Shown here in pieces: positions 1 through 8,215 of a DNA stretch of 64,000 nt; the first letter of the stretch is position 1; every line of letters starts with the position of its first letter. The DNA is taken from positions 1,442,001 to 1,506,000 of the forward strand of contig NZ_JADJCO010000003.1 in NCBI RefSeq assembly GCF_016703145.1, given 5' to 3'. This DNA is from Ottowia sp. GTDB taxonomy: Bacteria > Pseudomonadota > Gammaproteobacteria > Burkholderiales > Burkholderiaceae_C. A program made the position numbers and the translations under genes. The notes below the pieces were generated by a model, which saw nothing but the letters and a program-made list of their open reading frames with translations, did not search any database and was not told the DNA's origin.

Positions 1-174
1 GGGCTGATCGCGGCGATCTACGCGCTGACGATCATCTCCGCGTCGGCGGGCACGCAGTTCAAGCTGGTGGAGGTGCTGATCCTCGCCACCGTCCTGGCGG
101 CGGGCAGCTATTTCGCGTTCGTGTGGGGCCTGAATCTGCAGTTCCAGGTCTGGCCGAGTTTCATTTCGGGTTGA
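1..174 (+). CDS. Tripartite tricarboxylate transporter TctB family protein (3' end only)
   Basis: Only the last 57 codons are present; the gene starts before the window. The frame from base 1 gives a hydrophobic segment, a short polar turn and a second hydrophobic segment, ending in a TGA at 172-174. This fits the C-terminal helices of the small membrane subunit of TTT transporters. The assignment rests mainly on position: it ends 16 bases before a clear tctA, and tctB-tctA is the usual order. With TctA it would form the membrane part of a secondary carboxylate importer fed by a periplasmic Bug/TctC protein. No binding-protein gene is adjacent here; it may lie upstream of the window. Confidence 0.75.
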   Translation, partial: GLIAAIYALTIISASAGTQFKLVEVLILATVLAAGSYFAFVWGLNLQFQVWPSFISG

Positions 175-190
175 GGGGGAGTTTGAAATC

Positions 191-1702
191 ATGGATCTGA
201 TCAACAACCTCTCGCTGGGGTTCAGCGTCGCCTTCACGATGCAGAACCTGCTCTACGCCTTCCTCGGCTGCCTGCTGGGCACGCTGATCGGCGTGTTGCC
301 AGGCGTCGGCCCAGTGGCCACCATCGCCATGCTGCTGCCGGCCACCTACGCGCTGCCGCCGGTGGCCGCGCTGATCATGCTCGCGGGCATCTACTACGGG
401 GCGCAGTACGGCGGCTCGACCACCGCCATCCTGGTCAACCTGCCGGGCGAATCGTCCTCGGTCGTCACCGTGATCGACGGCTACCAGATGGCGCGGCGAG
501 GGCGGGCCGGACCCGCGCTGGCGGCGGCGGGCATCGGCTCGTTCCTCGCCGGCTGTTTCGGCACGCTGATCCTGGCGGGCTTCGCCGAGCCGCTGACCGA
601 GGTGGCCTTCAAGTTCGGCCCGGCCGAATACTTCTCGCTCATGATTCTGGGCCTGATCGGCGCCGTGGTGCTGGCCTCGGGCTCGCTGATCAAGGCCATC
701 GGCATGATCATCCTGGGCCTGCTGCTGGGCCTGGTGGGCACCGACGTCAACTCGGGCGTGGCGCGCTACAGCTTCGACATCCCCGAGCTGACCGACGGCA
801 TCAACTTCATCGTCATCGCCATGGGCGTGTTCGGCTACGGCGAGATCATCGCCAACCTGTCGCACCCCGAGGAAAAGCGCGAGGTGTTCACCGGCAAGGT
901 CGATCACATCTACCCGTCCAAGGAAGACTGGAAGCTGATGCTCCCGGCCATCACGCGCGGTACGCTGCTGGGCTCGGCCCTGGGCATCCTGCCGGGCGGC
1001 GGCGCCATGCTGTCGGCCTTCGCGGCCTACACCATCGAGAAGAAGACCAAGCTCAAGCCCGGCGAGGTGCCCTTCGGCAAGGGCAACATCCGCGGCGTGG
1101 CGGCGCCCGAGTCGGCCAACAACGCCGGTTCGCAGACCTCTTTCATCCCGCTGCTGACGCTGGGCATCCCGCCCAACGCCGTGATGGCGCTGATGGTCGG
1201 CGCGATGACCATCCACAACATCCAGCCCGGCCCGCAGGTGATGACCAGCAACCCCGAGCTGTTTTGGGGCCTGATCGCTTCCATGTGGATCGGCAACCTG
1301 ATGTTGATCATCCTGAACCTGCCGCTGATCGGCCTGTGGATCAAGCTGCTGACGGTGCCCTACCGCTTCCTGTTCCCGGCCATCGTGCTGTTCTGCGCGA
1401 TCGGCGTGTACTCCACCAACAACAACACCTTCGACGTGTGGATGGTGGGCTGGTTCGGCATCATCGGCTACACCTTCATCAAGTTGGGCATGGAGCCGGC
1501 GCCGCTGCTGCTGGGACTGATCCTGGGGCCGATGATGGAGGAGAACCTGCGCCGGGCGCTGCTGCTGTCGCGCGGCGACTGGAGCATCCTGGTCACGCGC
1601 CCGCTGTCGGCCGTGCTGCTGGCCTTGGCGCTGCTGCTGCTCATCATCGTGCTGCTGCCCTCGGTCAAGAAGAGCCGCGAGAGCGCATTCGTCGAAGAGT
1701 GA
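191..1702 (+). CDS. tctA: Tripartite tricarboxylate transporter permease, TctA family
   Basis: Large membrane subunit of a TTT secondary transporter that imports carboxylates using an ion gradient and a periplasmic binding protein. The 503-residue length is normal. Two family signatures are visible: GVLPGVGP near residues 34-41 and GSTTAILVNLPGE near 75-87, with a similar glycine/proline-rich block (LGILPGGGAM) in the second half, reflecting the internal duplication of the family. Long hydrophobic stretches alternate throughout. The ATG follows a GGGGGAG-type ribosome site and lies just after tctB, so the two are co-transcribed. A strong hairpin terminator follows the stop. The substrate cannot be read from the sequence. 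Confidence 0.93.
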   Translation: MDLINNLSLGFSVAFTMQNLLYAFLGCLLGTLIGVLPGVGPVATIAMLLPATYALPPVAALIMLAGIYYGAQYGGSTTAILVNLPGESSSVVTVIDGYQMARRGRAGPALAAAGIGSFLAGCFGTLILAGFAEPLTEVAFKFGPAEYFSLMILGLIGAVVLASGSLIKAIGMIILGLLLGLVGTDVNSGVARYSFDIPELTDGINFIVIAMGVFGYGEIIANLSHPEEKREVFTGKVDHIYPSKEDWKLMLPAITRGTLLGSALGILPGGGAMLSAFAAYTIEKKTKLKPGEVPFGKGNIRGVAAPESANNAGSQTSFIPLLTLGIPPNAVMALMVGAMTIHNIQPGPQVMTSNPELFWGLIASMWIGNLMLIILNLPLIGLWIKLLTVPYRFLFPAIVLFCAIGVYSTNNNTFDVWMVGWFGIIGYTFIKLGMEPAPLLLGLILGPMMEENLRRALLLSRGDWSILVTRPLSAVLLALALLLLIIVLLPSVKKSRESAFVEE

Positions 1703-1719
1703 CGCATCTCTCGCTCTGC

Positions 1720-1748
1720 AAAAACGGCGCCCTGGTGGCGCCGTTTTT
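1720..1748 (+). terminator. Intrinsic terminator after tctA
   Basis: Perfect inverted repeat CGGCGCC (1725-1731) / GGCGCCG (1737-1743) with a 5-nt loop, flanked by an A run on the left and five T on the right. The A/T flanks make it usable in both directions, but it sits 18 bases after the tctA stop. Confidence 0.85.
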
Positions 1749-1825
1749 CATGGGGGTGACCAGCATCGTGAGCCGTTGCGAGTGCGATCCTCGCGCACAA
1801 TGCCGGCTTCATCCGAATCGCCGCC

Positions 1826-3160
1826 ATGCAGATCCCAGCCCCTTCCTCGACCACCTCCCTCACACCCGCGCTGCGCACGATCCTGCACGACGAGGTGCAC
1901 GCCCGCCCGCCGCAGGATCTGCACGCGCCGCTGGCGGTGACCCATCTGGTGATGCTGGCCGGCGAAGCCGAGCGCGCCGCCAGCCGCGACCATCTGGCGG
2001 CGCTGCTGGCTGGGCACGGCCTGGCGGCGCCGGCGCCGGACGCCGCGTTCCTGCACGCCGACCTGGGCGAGTTCAGCCTGCGCTGGGAGCTGCACACCGA
2101 ATTCGTCGCCTGGACCTTCCTGCGCCCGCTGCAGCCGCACGAGCTGGACGCCTTCGAGCACGGCGAACCGCCCACCGCCGCTGAACTGGCGCCCGCCGGC
2201 TGGCGCCAGGCCCTGCCCGGCCAGCCCCTGGCCGGCGTCCAGCTCTGGGCGCTGCCTCGGCGCGGGCGCGACACCCGGGCCATCGTGCGCCGCCTGCTCA
2301 GCGACGCCAGCGTCACCGGCTCCACCGTCATCAGCCACAGCTCCGACCTGCACACCGACCTGCGGTTGCGCGCCGATGGCTGCCTGCGCATGCTGGTGTT
2401 CACCGGCGAGGTGGCGCCCGGCCTGGTGACGCCGCGCCGCCTGGGCCGGCTGGTGCAGCGCCTGCTGGAGATCGAGACCTACCGCATGGCCGCGCTGCTG
2501 GGCCTGCCGGCGGCGCGCCGGGCCGTGCGCTGGCTGGCAGAGGGCGAGGCCGAGCTGGCCGAACTGGCCCAGGCCGTGCGCAGCGCCGCGCGCGAGGACG
2601 AGCCCGCGCTGCTGGACCGCCTGACCCGCCTGGCGGCCGAGCTGGAAGGAGAGTACGCCAGCACCCACGCCCGCTTTTCCGCCAGCGCGGCCTACGACGA
2701 CCTGGTGCGCCGGCGGCTGGCCGACATCGCCGAGGTGCGCATCGAGGGCATGCAGTCCCTGCGCGACTTCATGGAGCGGCGCCTGTCCCCGGCCATGAAC
2801 ACCTGCCGCTCGGCCGACCGCCGCCAGGCGGCGCTGTCCGCGCGCATCGCGCGCATCGGCGACCTGCTGCGCACGCGGGTCGAGGTGGAGCAGCAGCTCA
2901 GCAGCCGCGAGCTGCTGGCGACCATGAACCGACGCCAGGGATTGCAGCTCCAGCTGCAGTCGACCGTGGAAGGGCTGTCGGTGGCGGCCATCACCTACTA
3001 CGTGGTGGGCCTGGTGGGCTACCTGGCCAAGGGCGCGCAGAAGTTCGGCTGGCCGGTCAGCGCCGAACTCACGGTGGGCGCGGCCGTGCCCGTGGTGGCG
3101 CTGGCGGTGTGGTGGTCGCTGCGGCGGCTGCACCAGCGCATCGGCCATCACGATGTTTAG
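1826..3160 (+). CDS. DUF3422 family protein
   Basis: A 444-residue protein recognised by the N-terminal family signature around LHDEVHARPP, followed by a long helical, charged region and two hydrophobic segments near the C-terminus (about residues 390-435) that should anchor it in the inner membrane. The family is widespread in proteobacteria and has no established biochemical role that I can cite. The gene stands alone between the tctA terminator and an EamA exporter. The start ATG is the first in frame with the conserved block and gives a normal family length. Confidence 0.85.
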   Translation: MQIPAPSSTTSLTPALRTILHDEVHARPPQDLHAPLAVTHLVMLAGEAERAASRDHLAALLAGHGLAAPAPDAAFLHADLGEFSLRWELHTEFVAWTFLRPLQPHELDAFEHGEPPTAAELAPAGWRQALPGQPLAGVQLWALPRRGRDTRAIVRRLLSDASVTGSTVISHSSDLHTDLRLRADGCLRMLVFTGEVAPGLVTPRRLGRLVQRLLEIETYRMAALLGLPAARRAVRWLAEGEAELAELAQAVRSAAREDEPALLDRLTRLAAELEGEYASTHARFSASAAYDDLVRRRLADIAEVRIEGMQSLRDFMERRLSPAMNTCRSADRRQAALSARIARIGDLLRTRVEVEQQLSSRELLATMNRRQGLQLQLQSTVEGLSVAAITYYVVGLVGYLAKGAQKFGWPVSAELTVGAAVPVVALAVWWSLRRLHQRIGHHDV

Positions 3161-3257
3161 CCTGCGCGGTTGACGCTGGCGCCCGTGCCCAAGCCCGATG
3201 GCCCACGCCCGGCGGCGCGTGCGACACTCGTCCGCCTCGAAGGACGCAGGCCGAGAA

Positions 3258-3318
3258 ATTCAAATGAAAAGTGGCTTCAGCTCGCGTCCATGCTGCGCTA
3301 AAAGCTATGAATAACAGA
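3258..3318 (+). repeat. Dispersed AT-rich repeat, copy R1 (overlaps EamA start)
   Basis: Forward-orientation copy of the roughly 60-bp element found across the window. It begins with TTCAAATGAAAAGTGGCTTC and ends in AAAAGCTATGAATAAC. The terminal motif, GCTATCAAT in other copies, here reads GCTATGAAT and so supplies an ATG at 3307, a plausible start for the following gene. Confidence 0.65.
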
Positions 3319-4236
3319 GCAAATGGCATGCTGCTGGCCGCCGTGGGCGCGATCGCCTTCAGCGGCAAGGCCATCGTCGTCAAGCTGGCCTACCGCCACG
3401 GCGTGGACGCGGCCACGCTGCTGATGTACCGCATGCTGCTGGCGCTGCCGCTGTTCGTGCTCATGGCCTGGTGGGGCGGGCGCGGGCGGCCGGCGCTGAC
3501 GCGGCCCGAATGGCTGGCCGTGGCGGGGCTGGGCTTTTGCGGCTACTACCTGGCCAGCATGCTCGACTTCATGGGGCTGCAGTACATCAGCGCCAGCCTG
3601 GAGCGGCTGATCCTGTACCTCACGCCGACGGCGGTGTTGCTGCTGGGCTGGGCGCTGCGCGGCCGCGCCATCACCGCCGGCCACCTGCTGGCCACCGCCG
3701 TCAGCTACGCCGGGGCGCTGCTGGTGTTCGGGCTCGAACTGCGCGTGGTGCCCGGCACGGCCACGGCCTGGGGGGCGCTGCTGGTGCTGCTGTCCACGCT
3801 GTCCTACGCGGCCTACCTGTTCTACAGCGGCGAATTCGTGCAGCGCCTGGGCGCGCTGCGGCTGGTGGGGCTGGCCTCGGTGGTGGCCAGCGCGTGCTGC
3901 ATCGCCCAGTTCCTGCTGCTGCACCCGCCCGAGGCGGCGCGCGTGCCGGCGCCGGTGGTGTGGCTGTCGCTGCTCAACGCCACGGTGTGCACGGCGGCGC
4001 CGGTGCTGCTGGTGATGATGGGCGTGGAGCGCCTGGGCGCCAGTCTGGCGGCGCAGGTGGGCATGATCGGCCCGCTGTCGACCATCGCCATGGGCATCGT
4101 CATCCTGGGCGAGCCGTTCACGCCCTGGCTGGCGGCCGGCACGCTGCTGGTGATGGCTGGTATCGCGCTGTTCGGGCGCGCCGGGCGCGCCGGGCGCGCC
4201 GGGCGCGGCGCGCCCCTCAACGACAAAGGAGCTTGA
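3307..4236 (+). CDS. EamA/DMT family transporter
   Basis: Ten-helix drug/metabolite transporter, probably exporting an amino acid or other small metabolite. Two EamA halves are visible as repeated hydrophobic segments, the first beginning at MLLAAVGAIAFSGKAIVVK. The frame is open from 3271, but I prefer the ATG at 3307, because 3271-3306 lies inside a dispersed repeat and the protein then starts just before the first helix; this gives 309 residues. The C-terminus ends in a low-complexity tail of GRA triplets encoded by tandem 9-bp repeats. It ends 3 bases before an SDR gene, so the two are translationally close. Confidence 0.85.
   Translation: MNNRANGMLLAAVGAIAFSGKAIVVKLAYRHGVDAATLLMYRMLLALPLFVLMAWWGGRGRPALTRPEWLAVAGLGFCGYYLASMLDFMGLQYISASLERLILYLTPTAVLLLGWALRGRAITAGHLLATAVSYAGALLVFGLELRVVPGTATAWGALLVLLSTLSYAAYLFYSGEFVQRLGALRLVGLASVVASACCIAQFLLLHPPEAARVPAPVVWLSLLNATVCTAAPVLLVMMGVERLGASLAAQVGMIGPLSTIAMGIVILGEPFTPWLAAGTLLVMAGIALFGRAGRAGRAGRGAPLNDKGA
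4174..4209 (+). repeat. Tandem 9-bp repeat at the 3' end of the EamA gene
   Basis: Three perfect copies and one imperfect copy of GGGCGCGCC, coding for (GRA)n. A unit of 9 keeps the frame, so copy-number change would only lengthen or shorten the cytoplasmic tail. Confidence 0.9.
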
Positions 4237-4239
4237 ACC

Positions 4240-5037
4240 ATGGATCTGGGCATTGCAGGCAAGTGGGCGCTGGTGTGCGGCGCCAGCAAGGGGCTGGGGC
4301 TGGGCTGCGCCGAGGCGCTGGTGCGCGAGGGCGCCAGCGTCGTCATGGTGGCGCGGGGCCAGGAGGCGCTGGAGGCCTCGGCCGCCCGGTTGAGGACCGA
4401 CATCGCCGGCGGCGCGCCGGCCGAGGTCGTCGCCGTGACGGCCGACATCACCACGCCCGAGGGCCGCGCGGCCGTGTTCGCGCGGCGGCGCGACTACGAC
4501 ATCGTCGTCACCAACGCCGGCGGGCCGCCGCCGGGGAGCTTCCGCGACTGGGACCGCGACGCCTGGATCAAGGCGCTGGACGCCAACATGCTCACGCCCA
4601 TCGAGCTGATCCAGGCCACGCTCGACGGCATGCTGGCGCGCGGCTTCGGGCGCGTCGTCAACATCACCTCCAGCGCGGTGAAGGCGCCGATCGACATCCT
4701 CGGCCTGTCCAACGGCGCGCGCTCGGGGCTCACCGGTTTCATCGCCGGCTTGGCGCGCAGCCCCGAGATCGCCACCGGCGGCGTGACCATCAACAACTTG
4801 CTGCCGGGCAAGTTCGACACCGACCGCCTGGCCGCCACCATGGCGGGCGCGGCCCGCAGGAGCGGCAGGCCGCTGGAGGACGTGCGCACGCTGCAGCAGG
4901 CGCAGATTCCCGCTCGCCGCTTCGGCACGGCGGAGGAGTTCGGGGCCGTGTGCGCGTTTCTGTGCAGCCGGCAGGCAGGCTATTTGACGGGGCAGAACAT
5001 CCTGCTGGATGGCGGGGCTTACCCCGGGGCGCACTGA
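4240..5037 (+). CDS. SDR family oxidoreductase with atypical active site
   Basis: A 265-residue Rossmann-fold protein of the short-chain dehydrogenase/reductase superfamily. The NAD(P) motif GASKGLGLG is at residues 14-22 and NAGG at about 91-94. The usual catalytic YxxxK is absent: after the SS pair near residue 144 the expected segment reads LSNGAR (about 157-162), so Tyr and Lys are replaced by Ser/Asn and Arg-type residues. A subgroup annotated as 3-oxoacyl-ACP-reductase-like SDRs shares this form, so it is probably not simple decay. The ATG has a good AAGGAGC site and lies 3 bases after the EamA stop, suggesting a two-gene operon. Substrate unknown. Confidence 0.88.
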   Translation: MDLGIAGKWALVCGASKGLGLGCAEALVREGASVVMVARGQEALEASAARLRTDIAGGAPAEVVAVTADITTPEGRAAVFARRRDYDIVVTNAGGPPPGSFRDWDRDAWIKALDANMLTPIELIQATLDGMLARGFGRVVNITSSAVKAPIDILGLSNGARSGLTGFIAGLARSPEIATGGVTINNLLPGKFDTDRLAATMAGAARRSGRPLEDVRTLQQAQIPARRFGTAEEFGAVCAFLCSRQAGYLTGQNILLDGGAYPGAH

Positions 5038-5069
5038 GGCGCCTCTCGGTCATCCATGGCGCCGCGCGC

Positions 5070-5252
5070 CACCCGCAGCCTTTGAATCAGCGCGGATCGA
5101 AAGGCCGCGGAGCAGGGTTCTGGATGCCGCTTAATTGGATGCGCCGGCCCACTTTGAATCAGCGCCGATCGAAGGGCCGCGGAGCAGGCCATGCCAGTGC
5201 ACCCTTGAGGGGGGTGCAACATCGCGCAGCGAGTGGAGCCACGGGGGTGGGC
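5070..5252. repeat. GC-rich dispersed repeat, family 2, copy a
   Basis: Non-coding stretch between the SDR and the convergent EamA gene. It holds two imperfect copies of TTTGAATCAGCGCSGATCGA followed by GGCCGCGGAGCAGG, then a segment with GCGCAGCGAGTGGAGCCAC. The same modules recur near 21.2, 25.8 and 51.2 kb, with a related stretch at 16.8 kb. It is probably an old multi-copy intergenic element of this lineage. Confidence 0.6.
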
Positions 5253-5256
5253 CATT

Positions 5257-6150
5257 TCATCGCCGCGACGACACCCAGATCCCCGCCACGATCAACCCGA
5301 ACGCCACCGCGTGGTACACCTGCGGCGGCTCGCCGAGGAACAGCGCCGACAGCACCGCCGCGAACACCGGCGTGAGGTTGGAGAAAAAGCCCGCCACCGC
5401 CGGCCCCGCGCGCTGCACGCCCAGCCCCCAGCAGCGGTAGGCCACCACTGCCGGCCCGATGGCCACGAACACCAGCGCAGCGGTCAGCGGCCAGCCCCAC
5501 TGGATGCGCGCATCCGTCCAGGCCCATTCGCCGGCCGCGAACAGGCCCGACCAGCCCAGCCCGAACACCACCTGCGCCAGCAGCAGCGCCGCCCAGTCGG
5601 TGCGCACGCGCTCGGGCTCGACCCCGCGCGCCAGCAGCCACGAATACCAGGCCCAGCACAGCGTCGCCAGCAGGATGTACAGATCACCCGGCACCAGTTG
5701 CAACTGGGCCAGCAGCCGCCACTGGCCGCGCGAGAGCACCACCAGCACGCCCGTCATCGACAGCAGCGCACCCGCCAGTTGCGCGCGCGTCACGGCCGTG
5801 TGGAAAAACAGGCGCCCCAGCGCCAGCATCCACAGCGGCATGCTGGAGGCCACCAGGGTCACGTTCAGCGGCGTCGAGGTGCGCAGCGCCAGGTACTGCA
5901 GCGCGTTGTAGCTGCCCACGCCCAGCAGGCCCAGCAGCGCGAAGCGCCGCCAGTGGGGCCACAGCCCGCTGTCGGCGCGCAGCAGCCAGGGCGCCAGCGG
6001 CAGCAGCAGGGCGAAGGCCAGCACCCAGCGCAGGAAGTTCAGCGTGACCGGCGGCACCAAGCCGATCACCATGCGGCCGACCACCGCGTTGCCGGCCCAC
6101 AGCAGGGTGGCGGTGGTGAGCAGGGCAGCAGTGGCGGGGGTCGGGCGCAT
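5257..6150 (-). CDS. EamA family transporter
   Basis: Second DMT-superfamily exporter in the window, 297 residues from the ATG at 6150. The open frame extends upstream to 6366, but that extension has no membrane character, while the protein from 6150 begins MRPTPATAALLTTATLLWAG, directly entering the first helix, as is normal. Two EamA domains of about 140 residues each are visible, with the WAGNAVVGR motif typical of helix 1. It is convergent with the SDR gene and separated from it by a GC-rich repeat. The substrate is not predictable. Confidence 0.87.
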   Translation of the reverse strand: MRPTPATAALLTTATLLWAGNAVVGRMVIGLVPPVTLNFLRWVLAFALLLPLAPWLLRADSGLWPHWRRFALLGLLGVGSYNALQYLALRTSTPLNVTLVASSMPLWMLALGRLFFHTAVTRAQLAGALLSMTGVLVVLSRGQWRLLAQLQLVPGDLYILLATLCWAWYSWLLARGVEPERVRTDWAALLLAQVVFGLGWSGLFAAGEWAWTDARIQWGWPLTAALVFVAIGPAVVAYRCWGLGVQRAGPAVAGFFSNLTPVFAAVLSALFLGEPPQVYHAVAFGLIVAGIWVSSRR

Positions 6151-6328
6151 GGAGGCGGGAAGAGTCGGTTGATCGATGATGAGATATTCGAAAGGCAGTG
6201 GGTGAGATAAATCCGGGATTTGGCGGCACTGGACCGGGACGTCGTGGGACAGAACTGCAACGGCGTTACAAAAAACGGCCCTCACGAAATTTCGGCAAAT
6301 TATGGGCCGGTCAGCCACATCGCCGAGC

Positions 6329-6871
6329 TCAATCCAGCGCGTCGAGCAGCATATCGTTGATGGCATCCACGATCAGGGCGCTCTCCTGTGGATACAGGGA
6401 GCCATCCAGGCGTACGGGCAGGTAGGGTCGCGCCGGAATTTCCACCTTCAACCCTCGGCCGGCCTTGCCGCCAAACTGGTGAATAGCAGCATACTTGGGC
6501 AGCACCGAAATCCGGGCCTCGCTGCCGGTGGCCTCGGCCACGATCTGACGGCGCAGATCGCCGGCGCTCATGGGGTCGATCAAGGGTTTCTTGCCGGCCA
6601 AGCGGCGCTCACCTGCGGCGTTGAGATCACCGCTCTTCTTGCGGTAGCTCTTGCCCAAGCGCGCGGCCAGCAGGCCCAGGGTCGCGGATGCGTTGGGCTT
6701 CCAGGGCTGGTCGTCCGGTCCGCTGCTGGTCTCAAAGCGCCGCTTGGCGCGATCGACGATGCCGTCACCAATGGCCCGCAGGTCGGACTGCATGTTCTCC
6801 GATCGCTCGGCCAGGCGGTTCAGCACGGCCCTGACGGGCTGGTCGTGGACGATGTTGGTGAAGGTGGTCAC
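6329..6871 (-). CDS. Phage virion morphogenesis protein (Mu gpG-like)
   Basis: A 180-residue protein resembling the phage tail-completion/virion morphogenesis family (Phage_tail_S, Mu gpG). Features are a helical N-terminal half with AVLNRLAERSENMQ, the PWKPNASAT block, and a C-terminal segment AAIHQFGGKAG followed by IPARPYLP, typical of this family. It starts with GTG at 6871 and has no obvious strong ribosome site. It follows a gpF-like gene on the same strand, as in Mu-like head modules, but no tail or packaging genes accompany it, so it belongs to a prophage fragment. Confidence 0.85.
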   Translation of the reverse strand: MTTFTNIVHDQPVRAVLNRLAERSENMQSDLRAIGDGIVDRAKRRFETSSGPDDQPWKPNASATLGLLAARLGKSYRKKSGDLNAAGERRLAGKKPLIDPMSAGDLRRQIVAEATGSEARISVLPKYAAIHQFGGKAGRGLKVEIPARPYLPVRLDGSLYPQESALIVDAINDMLLDALD

Positions 6872-6884
6872 AATTCGGGCCGGT

Positions 6885-6962
6885 AGGCGGTTGTTTCCAA
6901 TGGGAAGGGTTAGAGACTGAGCAATCGGTGTCTATGATCCGGTTCGAATCCGGCGCCGCCTA
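6885..6962 (+). other. tRNA-like sequence between the phage gpF and gpG genes
   Basis: A T-arm-like segment (6939-6953) carries GGTTCGAATCC. The following GCCGCCT (6955-6961) pairs fully with AGGCGGT at 6885-6891, one pair being G-U, giving a 7-bp acceptor-like stem. The 77-nt span is right for a tRNA. The middle does not form a canonical D arm or a 5-bp anticodon stem with a 7-nt loop, and no CCA follows. It may be a degenerate phage tRNA or coincidence. Confidence 0.35.
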
Positions 6963-6976
6963 CTTCTTCTCTTGCG

Positions 6977-8215
6977 TCAAGCGCACGTATTGCGAGCCTT
7001 CAAAGTTATACGGCTCCGCCAATCCCCCGTCTGCACGAAGTTCGACACGATGCGGGCGCGCACGCCGCCAAAGCGCCCCTTCTCGTTGTAGTTCACCCGC
7101 ACCACCACCTTGCCCCAGCGCTCGCCCAAGTCGATGGCATAGACCAGCGCCGCGTCGTGCGTGTCCAGATGGGGCGAGGCCGTCTCCAGCAGGCGCGGCA
7201 GCTCGCGCCACACCTCCTCGGGCAGATGGGTGCCGCGCTCGACCTTGCTGTCGCGCAGCGCATGTACCAACTCGGTGTCGCGCATCCATACCGCCGCGTT
7301 CTCCAGCGCCACGCCGTGCTCGGCCAGGGCCTGCACGGTGGCGGGCGCCACGGTGTGCACCTGCACGGCCTGGCCGCCCGCGCGCATGTCGGCGGCGGTG
7401 GCCGCCACCATCACCCGCCAGCGCTGGGCGCGCTCGGCCTCCAGCACCGGCCGCAGCTCCCGCCACATCGCCGCGCCAATAGGTGCATCCAGCGCCAGCA
7501 GCTTGTCGTCGATGAAGCGCTGCATCGGCCAGCCGGCCGCCGCGCCGGGTGCGTGGCCGAAGCCCTTGCCGATGCCTGCCGGCGCGCCCGTCCCGGGGTC
7601 GATCGCGCTCCAGCCCTCGGGCGGCTCGCCCAGCCCGGCCCGCGCGCTGGCCTCGCCTTCGCGCCTGCTCACAGCCACGATGCGGCACTGGCAGCCGAAG
7701 CCGTTGGGCGGGAAGTGTGTCTCCCAGAACGGGTGATCGTGCGGCAGTGTCAGGCCATGCCAGGCCAGGTGCTGCTCGCGCGGGTGCATCACCGTATCGC
7801 TGTGCAGGTAGCGCCAGTAGGGGCGCCGGCGCAGATGGCCGGGCTCCAGCATCTGCCGGCGGCGCCCGGCCGCGTAGGACGTGGCCATGTTGGTCTGGTA
7901 GATCACCCGCGTGCGCCAAGCCTCGCCCTCGGCCGATCCCTCCCCTGTCCAGCCCGTCCAGCCGTGCTTGGCCGCGATGGCCTTGAAGTCGCGCTGGAAC
8001 GCCCGCAACCCCAGGCCATCGGTGGCGCGCCGCACCATGGCCGCCTGCAGGTCGGCCACCAAGTCGGCCTTGGCCGCGCCCGCGACGACGAAGGCCCGGT
8101 CGTGCGCGGCGGCCTCGATCTGGCCCCAGCGCTCGGTGGGCAAGGCCAGCTTGGCGCGCAGGTAGGCGACCTGGGCGTCGAAAGGCGTGTTGAAGCCGAA
8201 AGCCGCTTCAGGCAT
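6977..8215 (-). CDS. Phage head morphogenesis protein (Mu gpF-like), 3' end frameshifted
   Basis: Minor head protein of the Mu gpF/SPP1 gp7 family. The conserved core is present: IYQTNMATSYAAGRRR, HPREQHLAWHG and the NGFGCQCRI cysteine pair. A C-terminal domain resembles the small nuclease-like modules often fused to gpF. I start at the ATG at 8215, which overlaps the portal stop, as in Mu-like phages. The annotated frame ends at 6977 with an unnatural tail. Restoring one G in the C/G run at 7024-7028 opens a better ending, GGLAEPYNFEGSQYVRL, that stops at 6960. This points to a single-base deletion in a decayed prophage, or a homopolymer sequencing error. Confidence 0.8.
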   Translation of the reverse strand: MPEAAFGFNTPFDAQVAYLRAKLALPTERWGQIEAAAHDRAFVVAGAAKADLVADLQAAMVRRATDGLGLRAFQRDFKAIAAKHGWTGWTGEGSAEGEAWRTRVIYQTNMATSYAAGRRRQMLEPGHLRRRPYWRYLHSDTVMHPREQHLAWHGLTLPHDHPFWETHFPPNGFGCQCRIVAVSRREGEASARAGLGEPPEGWSAIDPGTGAPAGIGKGFGHAPGAAAGWPMQRFIDDKLLALDAPIGAAMWRELRPVLEAERAQRWRVMVAATAADMRAGGQAVQVHTVAPATVQALAEHGVALENAAVWMRDTELVHALRDSKVERGTHLPEEVWRELPRLLETASPHLDTHDAALVYAIDLGERWGKVVVRVNYNEKGRFGGVRARIVSNFVQTGDWRSRITLKARNTCA

